The notes under the pieces were generated by a model. The model was not told the DNA's origin. It saw only the letters and a list, made by a program, of their open reading frames with translations, and did no database searches. Positions 23,661 to 35,328 of a stretch of DNA of 64,000 bases are shown one piece after another (within the stretch, counting starts at the first letter, position 1; every line of letters begins with the position of its first letter). The position numbers were made by a program, and so were the translations under genes. The stretch lies in contig OY992837.1 of the NCBI GenBank assembly GCA_963921425.1, positions 13,675,896 to 13,739,895 on the forward strand, written 5' to 3'. This DNA is from Dryas octopetala. Taxonomy: Eukaryota; Streptophyta; Magnoliopsida; Rosales; Rosaceae.

Positions 23661-24207
23661 AACCTGTTTTGAGATCAAGACATGGCCGAGGAAACCAAAA
23701 CTAAGATGGTCAAATCGTAAGCCTGCAGCGGCCTGAGAAACCAAGACTGCCACACATGAAAATTTAGAGTGTTTTTCCTCTCTAGCAGTGAAGGTTTTTT
23801 CTTACACAAATGCCATAATGAAATTAGCGAGGTTACCACAATAAGAAAATATATATAAAAGGTAATATTGGAATAAAAAAATTTAATGGATTGATAACAC
23901 CACATTAGCATGTCACATAGTGTTACGTACACCACACACACAACAAATTCATTGACATGGATTACATTGAAGATATGAATACTAAACGTTCGAGAAGAAC
24001 GGTGACCCCCTCACCTGCTCGATGAAATTCCTGGGCGAGATGCTGCAGTTGCAAGCCTGCAAGTTTGCAATTCTTGGGCTTTTTTGTTTTTTTGTTTTTT
24101 TTTTGTTTGTTGCCTAACCAAAACGACATCGTTTTGGCCAGGCTTGTTTAAATTTTTTTTTTTAGCTTCTTGCTCAAAACGGCGTCGTTTTGAGCTAGGA
24201 ATTAGGA

Positions 24208-24238
<31 letters not shown>

Positions 24239-26308
24239 CACACACCTGCAAAGTAAATTCCCAACCTGTGTGCCCTCACATACCCAATCCCAAGTCCCCA
24301 ACTTTTCTTCTTGAACCAAATTTCCCAAACCCACACAGACGTCCCAACCCACCCCCCACCACCAGCGTCCACCATTAGGGCACATCGCCGCCTACCGCCA
24401 ATCCATGTTGCCCACCAGGTTGCAATCCCCCACCGCCATAGCCGGTCATTTGCTGGGTTCCTAAAAAATTTCACCGCCGCTTCGCAGCACCAAGCTCTAC
24501 CTAACCATGACCCCCTAGGTTGGGGATCCTGGATCCGTCCCTGCTAAAAAATAGCCACCTTATTTAATCACCCATGTTTAATCCCATCGACATGGTCTTA
24601 GCCACACATTCAACTCTCTTGGCTAGACTCACGTCCTTGGCTGGGATTTGTGTAAATGAATGATCTTCTTTTATTTAGAACATCAAGGCCTTTTTAATTG
24701 GACCAATCCCAGTCCCATAGACCTTGCTGCATGCCCATCCTCCCTATCAAAACACCAAACTGACCATTCCTCACTCCCAAGCTCTGTAGCTCACTTGTTG
24801 TGACCATTCCTCACTTCGTGTGTATTAAAATGTTGTATTAGTGCATACAACATGTAATAAAAGATATTAGCCTCTCCGCATTCGCTCCCGCGAATGCGAA
24901 GCGGCTCTTTCTATTGCGCAAAAACTAATATTTTGGCAAGCATAATCAGTTTAATAGATAACGGAAAGTAAATTTGGAAAAATTAATTAAGGAGAGAGAA
25001 GCGGCAAACCAATTCTCATGAGCGGAAAAGTAAATTTGAGAAATAGATAACCAACTATTGAATTTAAGCCGAAACAATCTCAGCCATTCGAACTTGGAGA
25101 TAATTAAAAATCCATTATATTTTTTTATAGAGATTTGTATAATAGATTTTAGACATAATTGACCAGTTGTAATTGAAAAAATAAGTGGTCACTTGTCGAT
25201 CGTGAAAAAATAAAATTAGGACAGTAAATAATTATGTACACTGCCTCCCTTATTTGGACTTCTCTATAAATGCCCTATAACAAGAAGGTTGGCATAGACA
25301 AGTGTGGGGTTGTACGAAAAAAAGTGGCCACTGTACTTTGGGATCTGGCTATTGGGTTGCGAGGGACCTTGCTCCTGCAGATGGTGATGGATCAACTGCG
25401 AGTTCAAACCACTCTCTTCAACCAATTTGGAAGAAAATCTGGAATCTAGTAAAAGTGTGACTTATTTGTAATTATCTATAAATAAAAAAAACAATTCTAT
25501 AAGGTTGAATAAAAATTCGATTAATTATTTGATACGTGGCACCTGGAAAAGAGCTTCACTTGTTTTACTACATTGTTTGGCTACTTTGGCCTGATAAAAG
25601 CTTTCCCCAATGTTTTTTATGGAGTCTAACAAGTCTCTCTGTCATGCTTATGATAGGAATGAATCAAATTTTAATAACCTACTTTGTGCCATAGCTGTTC
25701 ACAATTTGTAACTCTCAAACTACAAGTTTCCTCTGTTTATGCTTTGTTATGTACGCAGGGAGCAGCAGAGGCCATTAAGAACCTAAATGTCAGATTATCT
25801 AGCATATGAAAATTTTTGCATTTTTGTGAAATTGCAAATGAAGCCGTCAACATGAAAATTCATTTTCCATAGGATGCATTTCATCTTTCTTTTGTTTTTT
25901 GGCCAGGATGATTTTTATCTTGTTCAAGTACCAAGTGTTATTTTAGGGTTTTACCATCTAAGCTAATTCTATTTGCTTCAAGAAGGTTTTAATCATTTAA
26001 TGATAAACTAGATTAAACGTGTAAGAACTGGATATTACCCTTCATGGTAATACAAAATTTATGACAATCATTCTTATGAAAATTTGTTGCAAAATTTTAG
26101 TCCAATCTGCGCTAAACTATTTAGTAATAGCATCGGATGCTAATATCTCAACCCTCACAAGATTTCAACAAATAATAGACAGATCTCATATATGTCTGAT
26201 ACAAATACTTTTGAGGACCCTAAAGCAATAAGCCTGAAAGATTATGTATTACATAAATATGAATAGCATTAGCACTACGATTTTGACCAAGAACCAGAAG
26301 AAGAAGGT
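23661..26308. other. Intergenic DNA with paired palindromes and (CA)n; EMG1 3' flank at the right end
   Basis: Two strong palindromes lie at 24118-24137 (arms CCAAAACGA) and 24172-24195 (arms GCTCAAAACG), followed by poly-A and (CA)n at 24224-24245 and a GC-rich stretch to 24540. Open frames here are low complexity. From about 26000 rightward the sequence should be EMG1 3' UTR. Nothing else was supported. Confidence 0.5.
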
Positions 26309-28788
26309 TCACAAAATATCCCACTTTCCAGCCAATGCTTGGCAAATCATCGTGATGCAGTATGCAGCACTCAATGGATAACCAGATACTGCCACAGTTA
26401 AGAAATAAGATAGATGTTAAATAGCACATTATAGAATTCAATAATTTCGGCACGAGCATTAGAAGAAAAAAAAAAAAAAAAAAAAACAGAAGCACATCAC
26501 GAAGTGCAACAAAACTACGTGGATAAGAAAACAGGGGTTTTCACATTAAAAGGGGGCAAAAGGCACTGACAACAATATCAATAAAAATGACATACAAAAT
26601 CAAAGCCAAAGCAAGAATTATCAAAAGAAGGATCACACTCTTAACATTGATAATCCAAATTAGTATAGTAATTAGACAAGTCTAGTTTTTAGTCATTTCA
26701 AATACACTGTATCTAGTATTTTCAGTACTTTTATGGTTCTTCCAACAAATATAGCTTTGTTGTTAAAATTCTAATCATCTTTCTAGATCCTTCCCCTAAA
26801 ATGGACCTTAGATGATTTCAGATCCCAACCATAGGTCTTTAACCTTTGGTAGTCGTCAAACTGAACAAAAGGTTCCACTAACTTCAAAACAGGGGAAACA
26901 AAATTATGCCTCAAGAGCATTAACATGCGGGTGAAGATTATAGGCATGCCTAGCATTTCTATAAAACATAATCATGAAAGAGAAATAAAAACACAATGTG
27001 TAATAGACTTACTTGATACAAAATCATCAATATAGTCTGTCTTAACTTTCCCATGAGCCATAGCACCAACCTAAAAATGCAGTATTAGAGAAGAGGTAGG
27101 AGTTTAAACAGACACTACTGAAATATAAGGCCAATAACGTAGTTCTGAGCATACCACAAAAACAAGGTCTGCGTTGTTTTCAGCAGTAGCAACATATTTC
27201 TGTATGTTAATTAATTTTTCTGAACTGTATGACAGGCCTGAAATGCAAGAATACATCGTCATTTTTCATAATAAATATTACCCAAATTCTTATAAAGCAT
27301 AATATACTCACCTATTTTACGAGAGTTGACAGGTAAATACTGTGTTACAGGGTTCTTGATCATACGCATAAGTTTCTCACGCTTGCCAACAGCAGTTATA
27401 CTCAATTTTTGCAGCAGCTGCACTGTAAGGTGGTTGGCAGGATTAAATGAATGACAAAATGGGGTCCAAATAAAGCAAAGAACAGAAACAAGTTATTCAG
27501 CATAGTGTGTGAAGATAAGGAAAACCAATGAACTTACACATGACACCACAGAACCGCCTAAATGTCCTTGGGATACGAACATGTGGCTTAATTTCAATAA
27601 GATCACCTTGCTCAGTTTTCACATACACGGCTCGCAACCTCCCAGCTTTATTAATTGGGCTATCTAGAACCATGAGGAGAGCCTGTAGACCTCAATAATT
27701 AGGATCACATAACCCTCTTGTAAACTAGAAACTAAAGAAGTACATGAAACATCATTTAATAAATAGTCAGCAATGTAATGCCAATGCAATTTTGAAACAG
27801 CTGCTTCATACACTTAAGATCTTATTCTAATTCATTGTATATGCCATAGTAAAGTTCAAACTAAACAACTCTGTGGCACACAACGATGAGAACTAATTCA
27901 CTTTAAGCTTATTCACAATAAAAGAAAAATAATGCAGTTCGTAGAGAGAAGTTTCACGGATACAACAAATAAGCAACAATTAGCTCGAGTCTGCTAACCT
28001 GATGAAGAATATCAGGCCTGTAAAGAGCAGGATCTTTCTTGTTCCTCCTTAAGAAGTTTGCGTGATCATCAGAATTCAATAGCTGATGAGTCTGTAAGCA
28101 CAAAACAAGTGTAAACAAAAAAAAAAAAAAACAAAAAAAAAAAAGAGAAGAATTAGAAGAAAAGAAAGAGTTTTATATTGAAACAAATTTTGCATGGTCA
28201 GCAATATGATGCCAATTCAATTTTGAAAAAGCTTCTAAATACACTTAAGAGTTTATTCTAATTCATATTATATGCCATAGTTGAGCTCAAATTAAACATC
28301 TTTGTGGCACATGACAATGGGAACTAAGAAAAGAAACACCAACCCCGAAGAAATAACTAAAAGCCACAAATGGAAATTTGAAACCCAAACTGAAAAAGCC
28401 TAAATACCCATTTACCACCTCCTCTACCAAAACATACAAATGACAAAATGAAACTAATATAAATAAAAAATAAAAACAAGCAATGAGATTGAACCTTTCC
28501 AACTTTGCCAATTTCCAAACAAGCTTTCTCAAGGATAAAAATGACCCCAGGTCCATTCTTGGGGTCCTGGCCTATTGGGGCAATTGGAATACCCTGAAAT
28601 TCAACTGGGTCACCATCTTTTTCTTCTGCTTCATCTCCATTACTCTGTTTCTCAATCATAGCTCTCTTATTGGGTTCCTCTGGTTGAAAAGCCTCTGCTT
28701 CTTCTGGTTCTGCGGCTTCTTCTGACCTGTCATATTTCCCTTCCCTCTTCTTTCGCTTCTTTCCCTTCACCGCATATGGTCTCACCAT
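26309..28788 (-). CDS. EMG1: EMG1/NEP1, 18S rRNA pseudouridine-N1 methyltransferase
   Basis: Seven exons on the minus strand: 28788-28495, 28091-27999, 27682-27538, 27422-27312, 27237-27155, 27070-27013, 26388-26309; all GT-AG, joined frame 287 residues to TGA 26311-26309. It starts [16 protein letters not shown], a lysine-rich nucleolar-type leader, followed by an acidic stretch to about residue 75. The SPOUT methyltransferase domain then runs to the end, with [49 protein letters not shown] and [10 protein letters not shown] in family order. The family methylates a hypervariable pseudouridine of 18S rRNA and is needed for 40S assembly in the nucleolus. The length fits the Arabidopsis protein (about 298). 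Its neighbour NOL10 works in the same pathway. Reading past the first donor gives a spurious 143-residue frame. Confidence 0.95.
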
Positions 28789-29194
28789 TGTTATAGCTCT
28801 CAGTCACTGTATATCAGCTTCTCAGACCACCAAACTAGATATTGTCTCACCAGTATATCAGCTTATCTGCTTCTCAGGGGAGAGTGTGGGCACTGAGAAG
28901 GGAGATATTACGTCTTTTTTGAGAAGACGATTATCAGGTTTAGGATTTAGGGCAACATTTTGGGCTTATTGGGCTAACATTTTGGGCTTATTGGGTATGT
29001 GCTGAGGCCACGGAACAAAACCCATTAGATGAGATTCGAAATTAAAATGAGTGGGTCTATTGTCGCACTGTTTTTATTTAAGTAATTTTACTTAGGGATA
29101 ATTTGAGGAAAATGACTCTAACTTGTGTGTCGCAACCATATCAAGATTCTTCCTTCAAAAGTTTATTCGTTAGGACTAAAAATTCACTTACAAT
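28789..29194. promoter_or_regulatory. EMG1 5' UTR and promoter region
   Basis: Upstream of the minus-strand ATG the first about 120 bp contain a short direct repeat (GATATTGTCTCACC... and TATCAGCTT, twice), then AT-rich DNA. No clear TATA box was seen, as is usual for housekeeping ribosome-biogenesis genes. The extent is inferred from position only. Confidence 0.4.
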
Positions 29195-30451
29195 GTGTTT
29201 GGATGAACTAATTTTGAATTTCATAGAAATTCTTAAATGTTGGAATTTATAATTCAATCATTTAAAATTCTATTAATTGCAAATTTCATTATTTGGATGT
29301 CATAGATGTGGAATTTGAAAAATGATAGGAATTACAATTTTTATTGTTTGGATAATTCATAAAGCTTACATTAAAAATTTAACCTATTACTAACTCATAC
29401 GAAAAAAGAAAAATATTGCTTGGATATTTACTAGACAGTCTAGACATATGTTTACCAAATCAATTAATCAAAAGAATATCAAAATAGTAAGTCTGCCTTT
29501 TCGCAAACAAAAAATGGTGCCTCCCTATTTTAATGGAGAAAATTCTTGTGATGAACATATATAGGCATTTCTTGGTGTTTATGGCTTCAAACGACCCCAC
29601 TGATACCGACCCTCCAAAGTGTACTTCTCTGTGAAGTGCTTTTGCTCGTACTTCTCGGCCGTGGCGAAGAACTCATCAATCTCCTTGCTCGGTTGTTCGA
29701 TTCTCGCCGGGAGTCTTGGAGGGAGAGATGTTGTCGGCGCCAACGAGGAGTCCATTTCTAGCATAATTAAATAGCAGACAAAAGCAAATAACATCCATAA
29801 AATTGACAGTAAAAACCAACAATCATAAAAATGGCAGTATAAGCCAACACCACCAAATGTAATCCACACAAGTTAACAGCCAACACTCATATCAATGGCA
29901 GGAAAAACAGAACCGACATCAATTTATACAAATTAACTCATATCAATTTATCCAATCCCAAAATTAACCGAACTTGTATCGAATTAAAACAAGGAAAAAT
30001 TTCAATTTCACAAAACCCATTTGGAAATCTACAAAAATTACACAATCTATTCAGAAAGTACCAAGATCACAAACCTATTCTGAAAGCATTGAAGTTTTGA
30101 ATTAAAAAAAAAAAACATAAATAGAATGAGATGCTCAAAGTCTAATCTCAAATCTGATGAGCCTTTATAAAAAACAGAAAAGTAGAGAGCAACCCAAGAA
30201 AAGTAAAAATTTACAAGGAGTAGACATTTTTCCATCTCCATGGCTTTGGCAGTACTAAAAAGCAGGATGTTTAACTCAGTGCTAATACATAATTACGGCT
30301 TTGACGCGCAGGAAAGTGAAACGAGGTAAACATTCCGCACGTAATTTCAACTTTTCCATGTTTGAGTTGCCAAACGAGGTAATTAGCGTGTATAATTCTA
30401 GTAATCCCAACTTTCCTTCAAATTCTAACTTTTTTTCCTCCATCCAAACAC
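29195..30451. mobile_element. Candidate hAT-like element carrying a KRP gene fragment
   Basis: Bounded by GTGTTTGGATG at the left and its reverse complement CATCCAAACAC at the right. The match is only about 11 bp and no target duplication is visible, so the boundary is tentative. The KRP fragment at 29579-29758 lies inside. Confidence 0.4.
29579..29758 (-). pseudogene. Fragment of a KRP/ICK cyclin-dependent kinase inhibitor
   Basis: The minus-strand frame ends KEIDEFFATAEKYEQKHF, then TEKYTLEGRYQWGRLKP and a stop. This is the conserved C-terminal CDK-cyclin binding region of plant Kip-related proteins, normally EIxxFFAxAEKxxQxxFxEKY followed by NFDxVxDxPLxGRYEW. The 9-10 residues between EKY and LEGRY are missing in frame. 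Upstream of about 29758 the frame has a hydrophobic run unlike KRP. The fragment has no introns, is GC-richer than its flanks, and lies between inverted TGTTTGGATG ends, which suggests capture by a transposon. It is unlikely to be a working inhibitor. Confidence 0.75.
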
Positions 30452-30455
30452 ACGG

Positions 30456-31536
30456 TTAAGGGTCAAATAAGGGTCTTCCATCAATTTAATGCAAATATCC
30501 GTTACTTTTAAGGGTAAAATTGTCACTTCACATACTATTAAAAAATAATTATAAAATTTATAATATTAATTATTAAAAAAAATATGCATACCGTCCCTCC
30601 CTCACTCAGGCAGGCTCCCCGCGCCGGCCACCCATCCACGCCGACCACCTTATCTTTCTCTCTCTCTACCTAGCGTTCCAGATCTGTGGCTTCAACGAGG
30701 CGGGGCTGGGGTGGGTCCTGGGGGGAGGTGGCTGCGGGAGAGAAGGGCTGGGCGGGAGGGGGGTTGGTCAGGGCTAGGTAGGGGGAGGGAGGAGGGTCGA
30801 GACTGGGTCTGGGAGGGAGGGGTGGTTGCGGGAGGGAGGGGCTAAGTGGGGGTGGGTGGGTGGGAGGGGCTGGCTGGGTGGGTAAGGGAAGATGGGTTGA
30901 GTATGGGTGAGGCGAGGCGAGGCTGTGGGAGGGAGGGGGTGGCTGCGAGATGGAGGGGCTGGGTGAGGGAGGGTGGCCACGGGGCTGGGGTGGCTGGGGA
31001 GGGAGGGGCTAAGTGGGGGTGGGGTTAGGTGGGTGGGAGGGGATAGGTGGGTGGGGGAGGGGAGATGGGTTGGGTATGGGTAGGGCGAGGCGAGGCTGTG
31101 GGAGGGAGGGGTGGCTGCGAGAGGGAGGGGGCTGGGTGGGGGTGAGGGTGAGGGTGGCGACGGGGCTGGGGTGGCTGGGGAGGGGAGAGGGTGCGACTAG
31201 GCTGGGCGGGGAGGGGGTTGGGTCTGGGTGGGGCAAGGCTGAGGGTGGAGGAGGGAGGGTCTGCTCCTCAGTCCACCTTTTTTTTTTTTTTCCTTTCAAT
31301 TTGTTTTTTTTAATTTTTTTCTTTTTTAGTTTGTTTCTAATTTTGCTATTTTTCTTCTTTTAGTTTGTTTTTTTATTTTTTATTAATATTTTTCTTTTAG
31401 ATTTATTTTTATAAATATTTTAATAGTGAAAAATGTCAATTTTGTCCTTAAAAATTGATCACATGCATGACACGCAATCAATTTTTTTTACAGAAAGTGT
31501 AACAGATTTGACGGAAGACCCTTAATTGAGGCTTAA
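30456..31536. mobile_element. Inverted-repeat element with G-rich tandem-repeat cargo
   Basis: Outer sequences pair: AAGGGTCTTCC with GGAAGACCCTT, then AAAATTGTCAC with TGTCAATTTT, and ACTATTAAAAA with TTTTAATAGT. The interior 30600-31280 is GC-rich and strand-asymmetric. No exact target duplication was found. The reading frames inside are low complexity (Pro/Ser on the minus strand, Gly/Trp on the plus strand) and are not called as genes. Confidence 0.55.
30700..31265 (+). repeat. G-rich degenerate tandem repeat, unit about 175 bp
   Basis: Two units can be aligned, about 30846-31015 and 31022-31190, sharing GGGCGAGGCGAGGCTGTGGG-type cores and GGCTGGGGTGGCTGGGGA; a partial unit lies on each side. 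The plus strand has dozens of runs of three or more G, so it has strong G-quadruplex potential. Confidence 0.75.
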
Positions 31537-32306
31537 GTGAAATATTAGTTTTAACGGATACACTTCTGAAGGAGGAGTCATGATCTGGCTCCGACACCTA
31601 AGTTGGAGTTCTTTTCCTAAAATTAACCCTTTTATTTAATATACCCTTTTAATACCCACTGAACTATTTTGACCCCCAAGCCCAAAATATAACTTTTATG
31701 ACCTTTTTTTTAAGACCAAAATACCCTTCTGCAACAAATCCAGCAACCATGGCGACTCGTGTGTACTGTAGCAGTCGTTTCCTCCATCTTCTTCCTGTAG
31801 GCTACAACAACCATGGAGAGCGACCTACATCATCGGTCAATGCCCATCATCTTCTCTTTCTATTTCTCTTCCCTTCTCTCTAAAACCAAATTTGAAAAAA
31901 ACAAAAAACAAAATTCGAAAACCCAGATTTGGGTTTTTCTCTAAATGGGTTGAGAAGGAAGGGGAGAGAGAGAGAGATGAGATGTCGGTGGGGGAGGTGG
32001 AGGATGGTGGTGGGCACTGGCCAACAACCCATCAATTTCTCTCCCAACCCAAATCTGAAAAAAACAAAAAAAACAAAAAAAAATTGAAAACCCAAATCTA
32101 GTGGAATGTGCTATAGCCAAATCTAGTTGAATTTTTTTGTTGCCATATGATCGAATTTATGGTCGCTATATGGTGGAATGTGCTATAGCCATATTTTGTT
32201 GAATTTTTTGTCGCCACATGATCGAATTAATGGTCGCTATATGGTGGAATGTGCTATAGCCAGATTTTGTTGAATTTTTTGTCGCCACATGGTCGAATTT
32301 GTGGTC

Positions 32307-33420
32307 GGGAAAAATTTTCAAACATGACACTTATTTCGGGGTCAATCTTAGTTTAGAACACCAGTTTAGGTTTGTGTTAGTTTAGGACACATATTTAGGA
32401 TTTGTATTAATATGAGACAATCTGTCAACTCTATTAAAATTTTCGTCAATTCTGTTAAAAAAATTAAAAAAACTAAAAAAACTAAAAAAAAAAAAAGCAA
32501 AAATGCAAAACAGTTACTACTAAAAATAAATCAAAATATTTAAAACTAATTTTATCATTTGTGAAAACTCTCATCTCTCTCGATCCCATCTCCACCCAAC
32601 CCCGGTGCTCCTCCCAACCCCGAACTCACCTTCTCAGCCCCATCTCCCTCTCTCCCAGCCTCATCCCGTGCACACCTCTCCACTCTTCATTTTCTTCTTC
32701 GTCCCCCCACCCTGAGCCCCTCTCTCTTTCCTTCTCTTCTCCCTCCCTTTCTCTCTAGTAGGCGCAGGCGCCCCCTCCCCTCTCCTCCCTGTCGCCGGCT
32801 CTCCCCCCTGCTTCCCACTGAAACCCACCCCCTCACTTCTTTCTCTGCCTCACTCTCTCTCCCCGCCCCTTTCCACTCACCCTCTACCACCAGCACCACC
32901 GAAACCCAGACCCCATAAATCCCACCTGAAACCCAGAACCCAGAACTGCCAAAACCCCCGAAGCCCAGAACCCACAAACCCACCTAAAACCCAAAACCCA
33001 CTCTCGTCCTTTCCCCCTTTCCTCCCCACCCCGATCCCCTCCCAGTAGCAAGCCCAGCCCGATTTGGATTTGGGTAATTTTTTTTTTCATTTTATGTTTT
33101 TTTGTTTTCATGTAATTTTCTATTTTTGTGGGTTTTTAGTTTTAATCTTTTTGAAATGTTAACTTTTTTCAGTTTTAAACTTTTTAATGATTTTTTCAGT
33201 AGTAGCAATTTTTTTTATAGTTTCTTTATTATTATTTTTTGTTTTTAAAATATAAAATAACAAAATTATTCTTCATTTTAACGGAAATCTTAACAGAGTT
33301 GACCGATTGTTCTACATTAATACAAATCCTAAATATGTGTCATAAACTAGTACAAACCCAAACTGGTGTCCTAAACTAAGATTGACCCCAAAGTAGATAT
33401 CCTGTTTGAAAATTTTTCCC
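32307..33420. mobile_element. Mutator-like element nested in copy 2, perfect 9-bp target duplication
   Basis: Starts GGGAAAAATTTTCAAAC and ends GTTTGAAAATTTTTCCC, flanked by TTTGTGGTC on both sides (32298-32306, 33421-33429). Terminal arms pair over about 130 bp (for example GGTTTGTGTTAGTTTAGGAC at left, complement at right). The middle, 32560-33060, is a C/T-rich GC island that differs from the AT-rich arms and resembles captured 5' UTR or coding DNA. Its frames are low complexity and no transposase is present. The intact site is seen in copy 1 at 15058-15098. Confidence 0.9.
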
Positions 33421-33827
33421 TTTGTGGTCGCCACATGGTGGAATGTGCTATAGTAATGTGGCGACCAAAATTCAACAAGATCTGGGTTTTTTAGAGAAAA
33501 ATTCATTTAAAGAAAAACCATTTAGAGGGTATTGCTGAATTTTTTTTGTGGATTTTGCTGGGCGACGTGGACTTTTTTAATTTATTGGATTTTGCTAAGT
33601 TTGCTGCATCTGCTGGGTATTTGCTAGGTTTGTTGGATTTACTGGGTTTGCTGCATCTGCTGAGTTTACTGTAGCGGTGGGTGATGAGGGTGGCGATGGC
33701 TGGGACAGCGAGTGGCGCGGCAACGATAGGGCAGTGGTTGGCTGGGGAGGGAGGGAGGGAGGGGAGGGGCAATGGTTGGCTGGGGTAGAGAAAAAAAAAA
33801 CTACAGAAAAAAAAAGGTTTTATATGA

Positions 33828-34476
33828 GGGAAAATTTTAGCTAAAGGACTTCAACTATACCTCATGTCTCTATTCAAGACATAAATTTCACTATGTGTCA
33901 ACTAAAGACTGAAACTTTCATTTTGTGTCAATTAATGACTTTTTTTTTTTTTTTTTTTCAGTTTTTATCTCAACTTTGGTCCGACATTGGAACTATTCAT
34001 CCTCCATCAAATTTAGAAAACTTATACTGAGTTTAAAGCTATGCATCTTTTTTTTACAACCATATAAAAATCACTCAAATCGGACATTTACAACTCTAGA
34101 TAATCGGCCCCAAAGTAGGGTATCTGAAACTGTCTACTCGGACCTTTGAGAAAATATTTGAAAAATTAGATAGTTTCGGGTACCTTAGTTTAGGGCCGAT
34201 AATCTGGAGTTATAGTGGTCTGATTTGCGTGATCTTAATATAGTTGTAAAGAGGAGATGCATATCTTTAAACCCAGTATAATTTTTTTGAATTTGGTGTA
34301 GGTTTAATGGGTCCAACATTGAGCCAAAGTTGAGATAAAAATTGAAAAAAAAAAAAAAAACGGGGTCGTTAATTGACACAAAATGAATATTTTAGTCCTC
34401 AATTGATACAAAGTGAAATTCATATCCTAAATAGAGATATGAGATATACTTGGAGTTCTTTAGCTATAATTTTTCC
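33828..34476. mobile_element. Mutator-like MITE nested in copy 2
   Basis: Starts GGGAAAATTTTAGCTAAAG and ends CTTTAGCTATAATTTTTCC, flanked by TTTATATGA (33819-33827) and TTTATATGG (34477-34485). Arms pair through ACTTCAACTATA, ATTTCACT and AATTAATGAC. The empty site is visible in copy 1 at about 15318-15340. Non-coding. Confidence 0.8.
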
Positions 34477-34595
34477 TTTATATGGAGGGTATTTTTGACA
34501 TTTTAAATGTGAAAGGGTCATAAAAGTTATATTTTGGGCTTGGGGGTCAAAATAGTTTATGATGTATTAAAATGGTATATTGAATAAAATTACTC

Positions 34596-35328
34596 TTTCT
34601 ATTTCCCCACCCACCATGTTTTTCACCTCTCACCCAATCTTAAAATAGAAATTTATTGGAAACCTCCAAGTGGATGTCCAACGCTTTCATAGCTCTAGTT
34701 GTATTTCTATTGGTTTCCCAACCCTATAGACATTTACTGTTTTTTTATTCTTTTTTATATTTGTATAAGGTTTATTAGGATTTTATAAGAGTTTATTAGT
34801 GCATGATTTAGTATAGTTTAGTTCAATTAACTGGTGGCAGCCCCCAATTAGGTAAATCAAACACCTTTTCTAAGTTTTTTGGATTGATTATTCATATTTG
34901 TTGATAAATATTATTTTTTTTGTATGAATCTAAAACAATAATTTGATTTTTTTTGCGTGTAAATGAGGTTTATGAGTATTCATTTCAAGGGGACTTGTTC
35001 AATAGTGGTATGTCGAATACGATGATAATATTCGGTAGCCAGCCACTGAATTTGTGTATTATGTTCGACACAACCCCACCAAATGACTCAAAAGAATGTT
35101 TGCTTAATATGTCTATTTGGCGGGAGGTTTCCAATTAGGGGAGATGTATTCGGTATTGAACTATCGAATATTTGTGTTTTGTTTGGCGGAAGCCAACCTA
35201 ATGAGACTGTATTATTCGGTGGCTGATCTTCGAACATAAGTTTTGTTTTTGGCTGTCTCTGGTTGAATGTGTGTTGACTGTATATATTTATCTTCTTATA
35301 CTAAATAGTTTATTAATTTTTATGGTAG
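34596..35328. other. Intergenic DNA, no gene
   Basis: AT-rich sequence leading into the plant-mobile-domain pseudogene. A 61-residue frame at 34953-35138 shows nothing recognisable. Confidence 0.5.

Larger units (their letters stand above)
31624..34595. mobile_element. Mutator-like non-autonomous element, copy 2, with two nested insertions
   Basis: Homologous to 13320-15441: the same arms (AAAATATAACTTTTATGACC near the left end and its complement near the right), the same GA-rich interior, and the 71-bp GTGCTATAGCC tandem repeat at 32108, 32180 and 32251, with a fourth unit at 33445. The left end is diverged and no target duplication survives. Removing the insertions at 32307-33420 and 33828-34476 leaves about 1.2 kb. 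Confidence 0.75.

Noticed and set aside
24011-24474. Overlapping minus-strand frames of 124 and 90 codons
   Set aside because: Frames cross poly-A and CA repeats and show no domain.
25280-25440. Possible tRNA-derived SINE (a GAGTTCAAACC B-box-like string)
   Set aside because: No matching A box, tail or target duplication could be seen.
28357-28494. Continuation of the first EMG1 exon past 28495
   Set aside because: It reads into intron sequence; splicing at the GT at 28494 restores the conserved family sequence.
30774-31363. Pro-rich and Gly/Trp-rich frames on both strands
   Set aside because: They come from the G-rich tandem repeat; overlapping frames on opposite strands follow the repeat, not a coding pattern.
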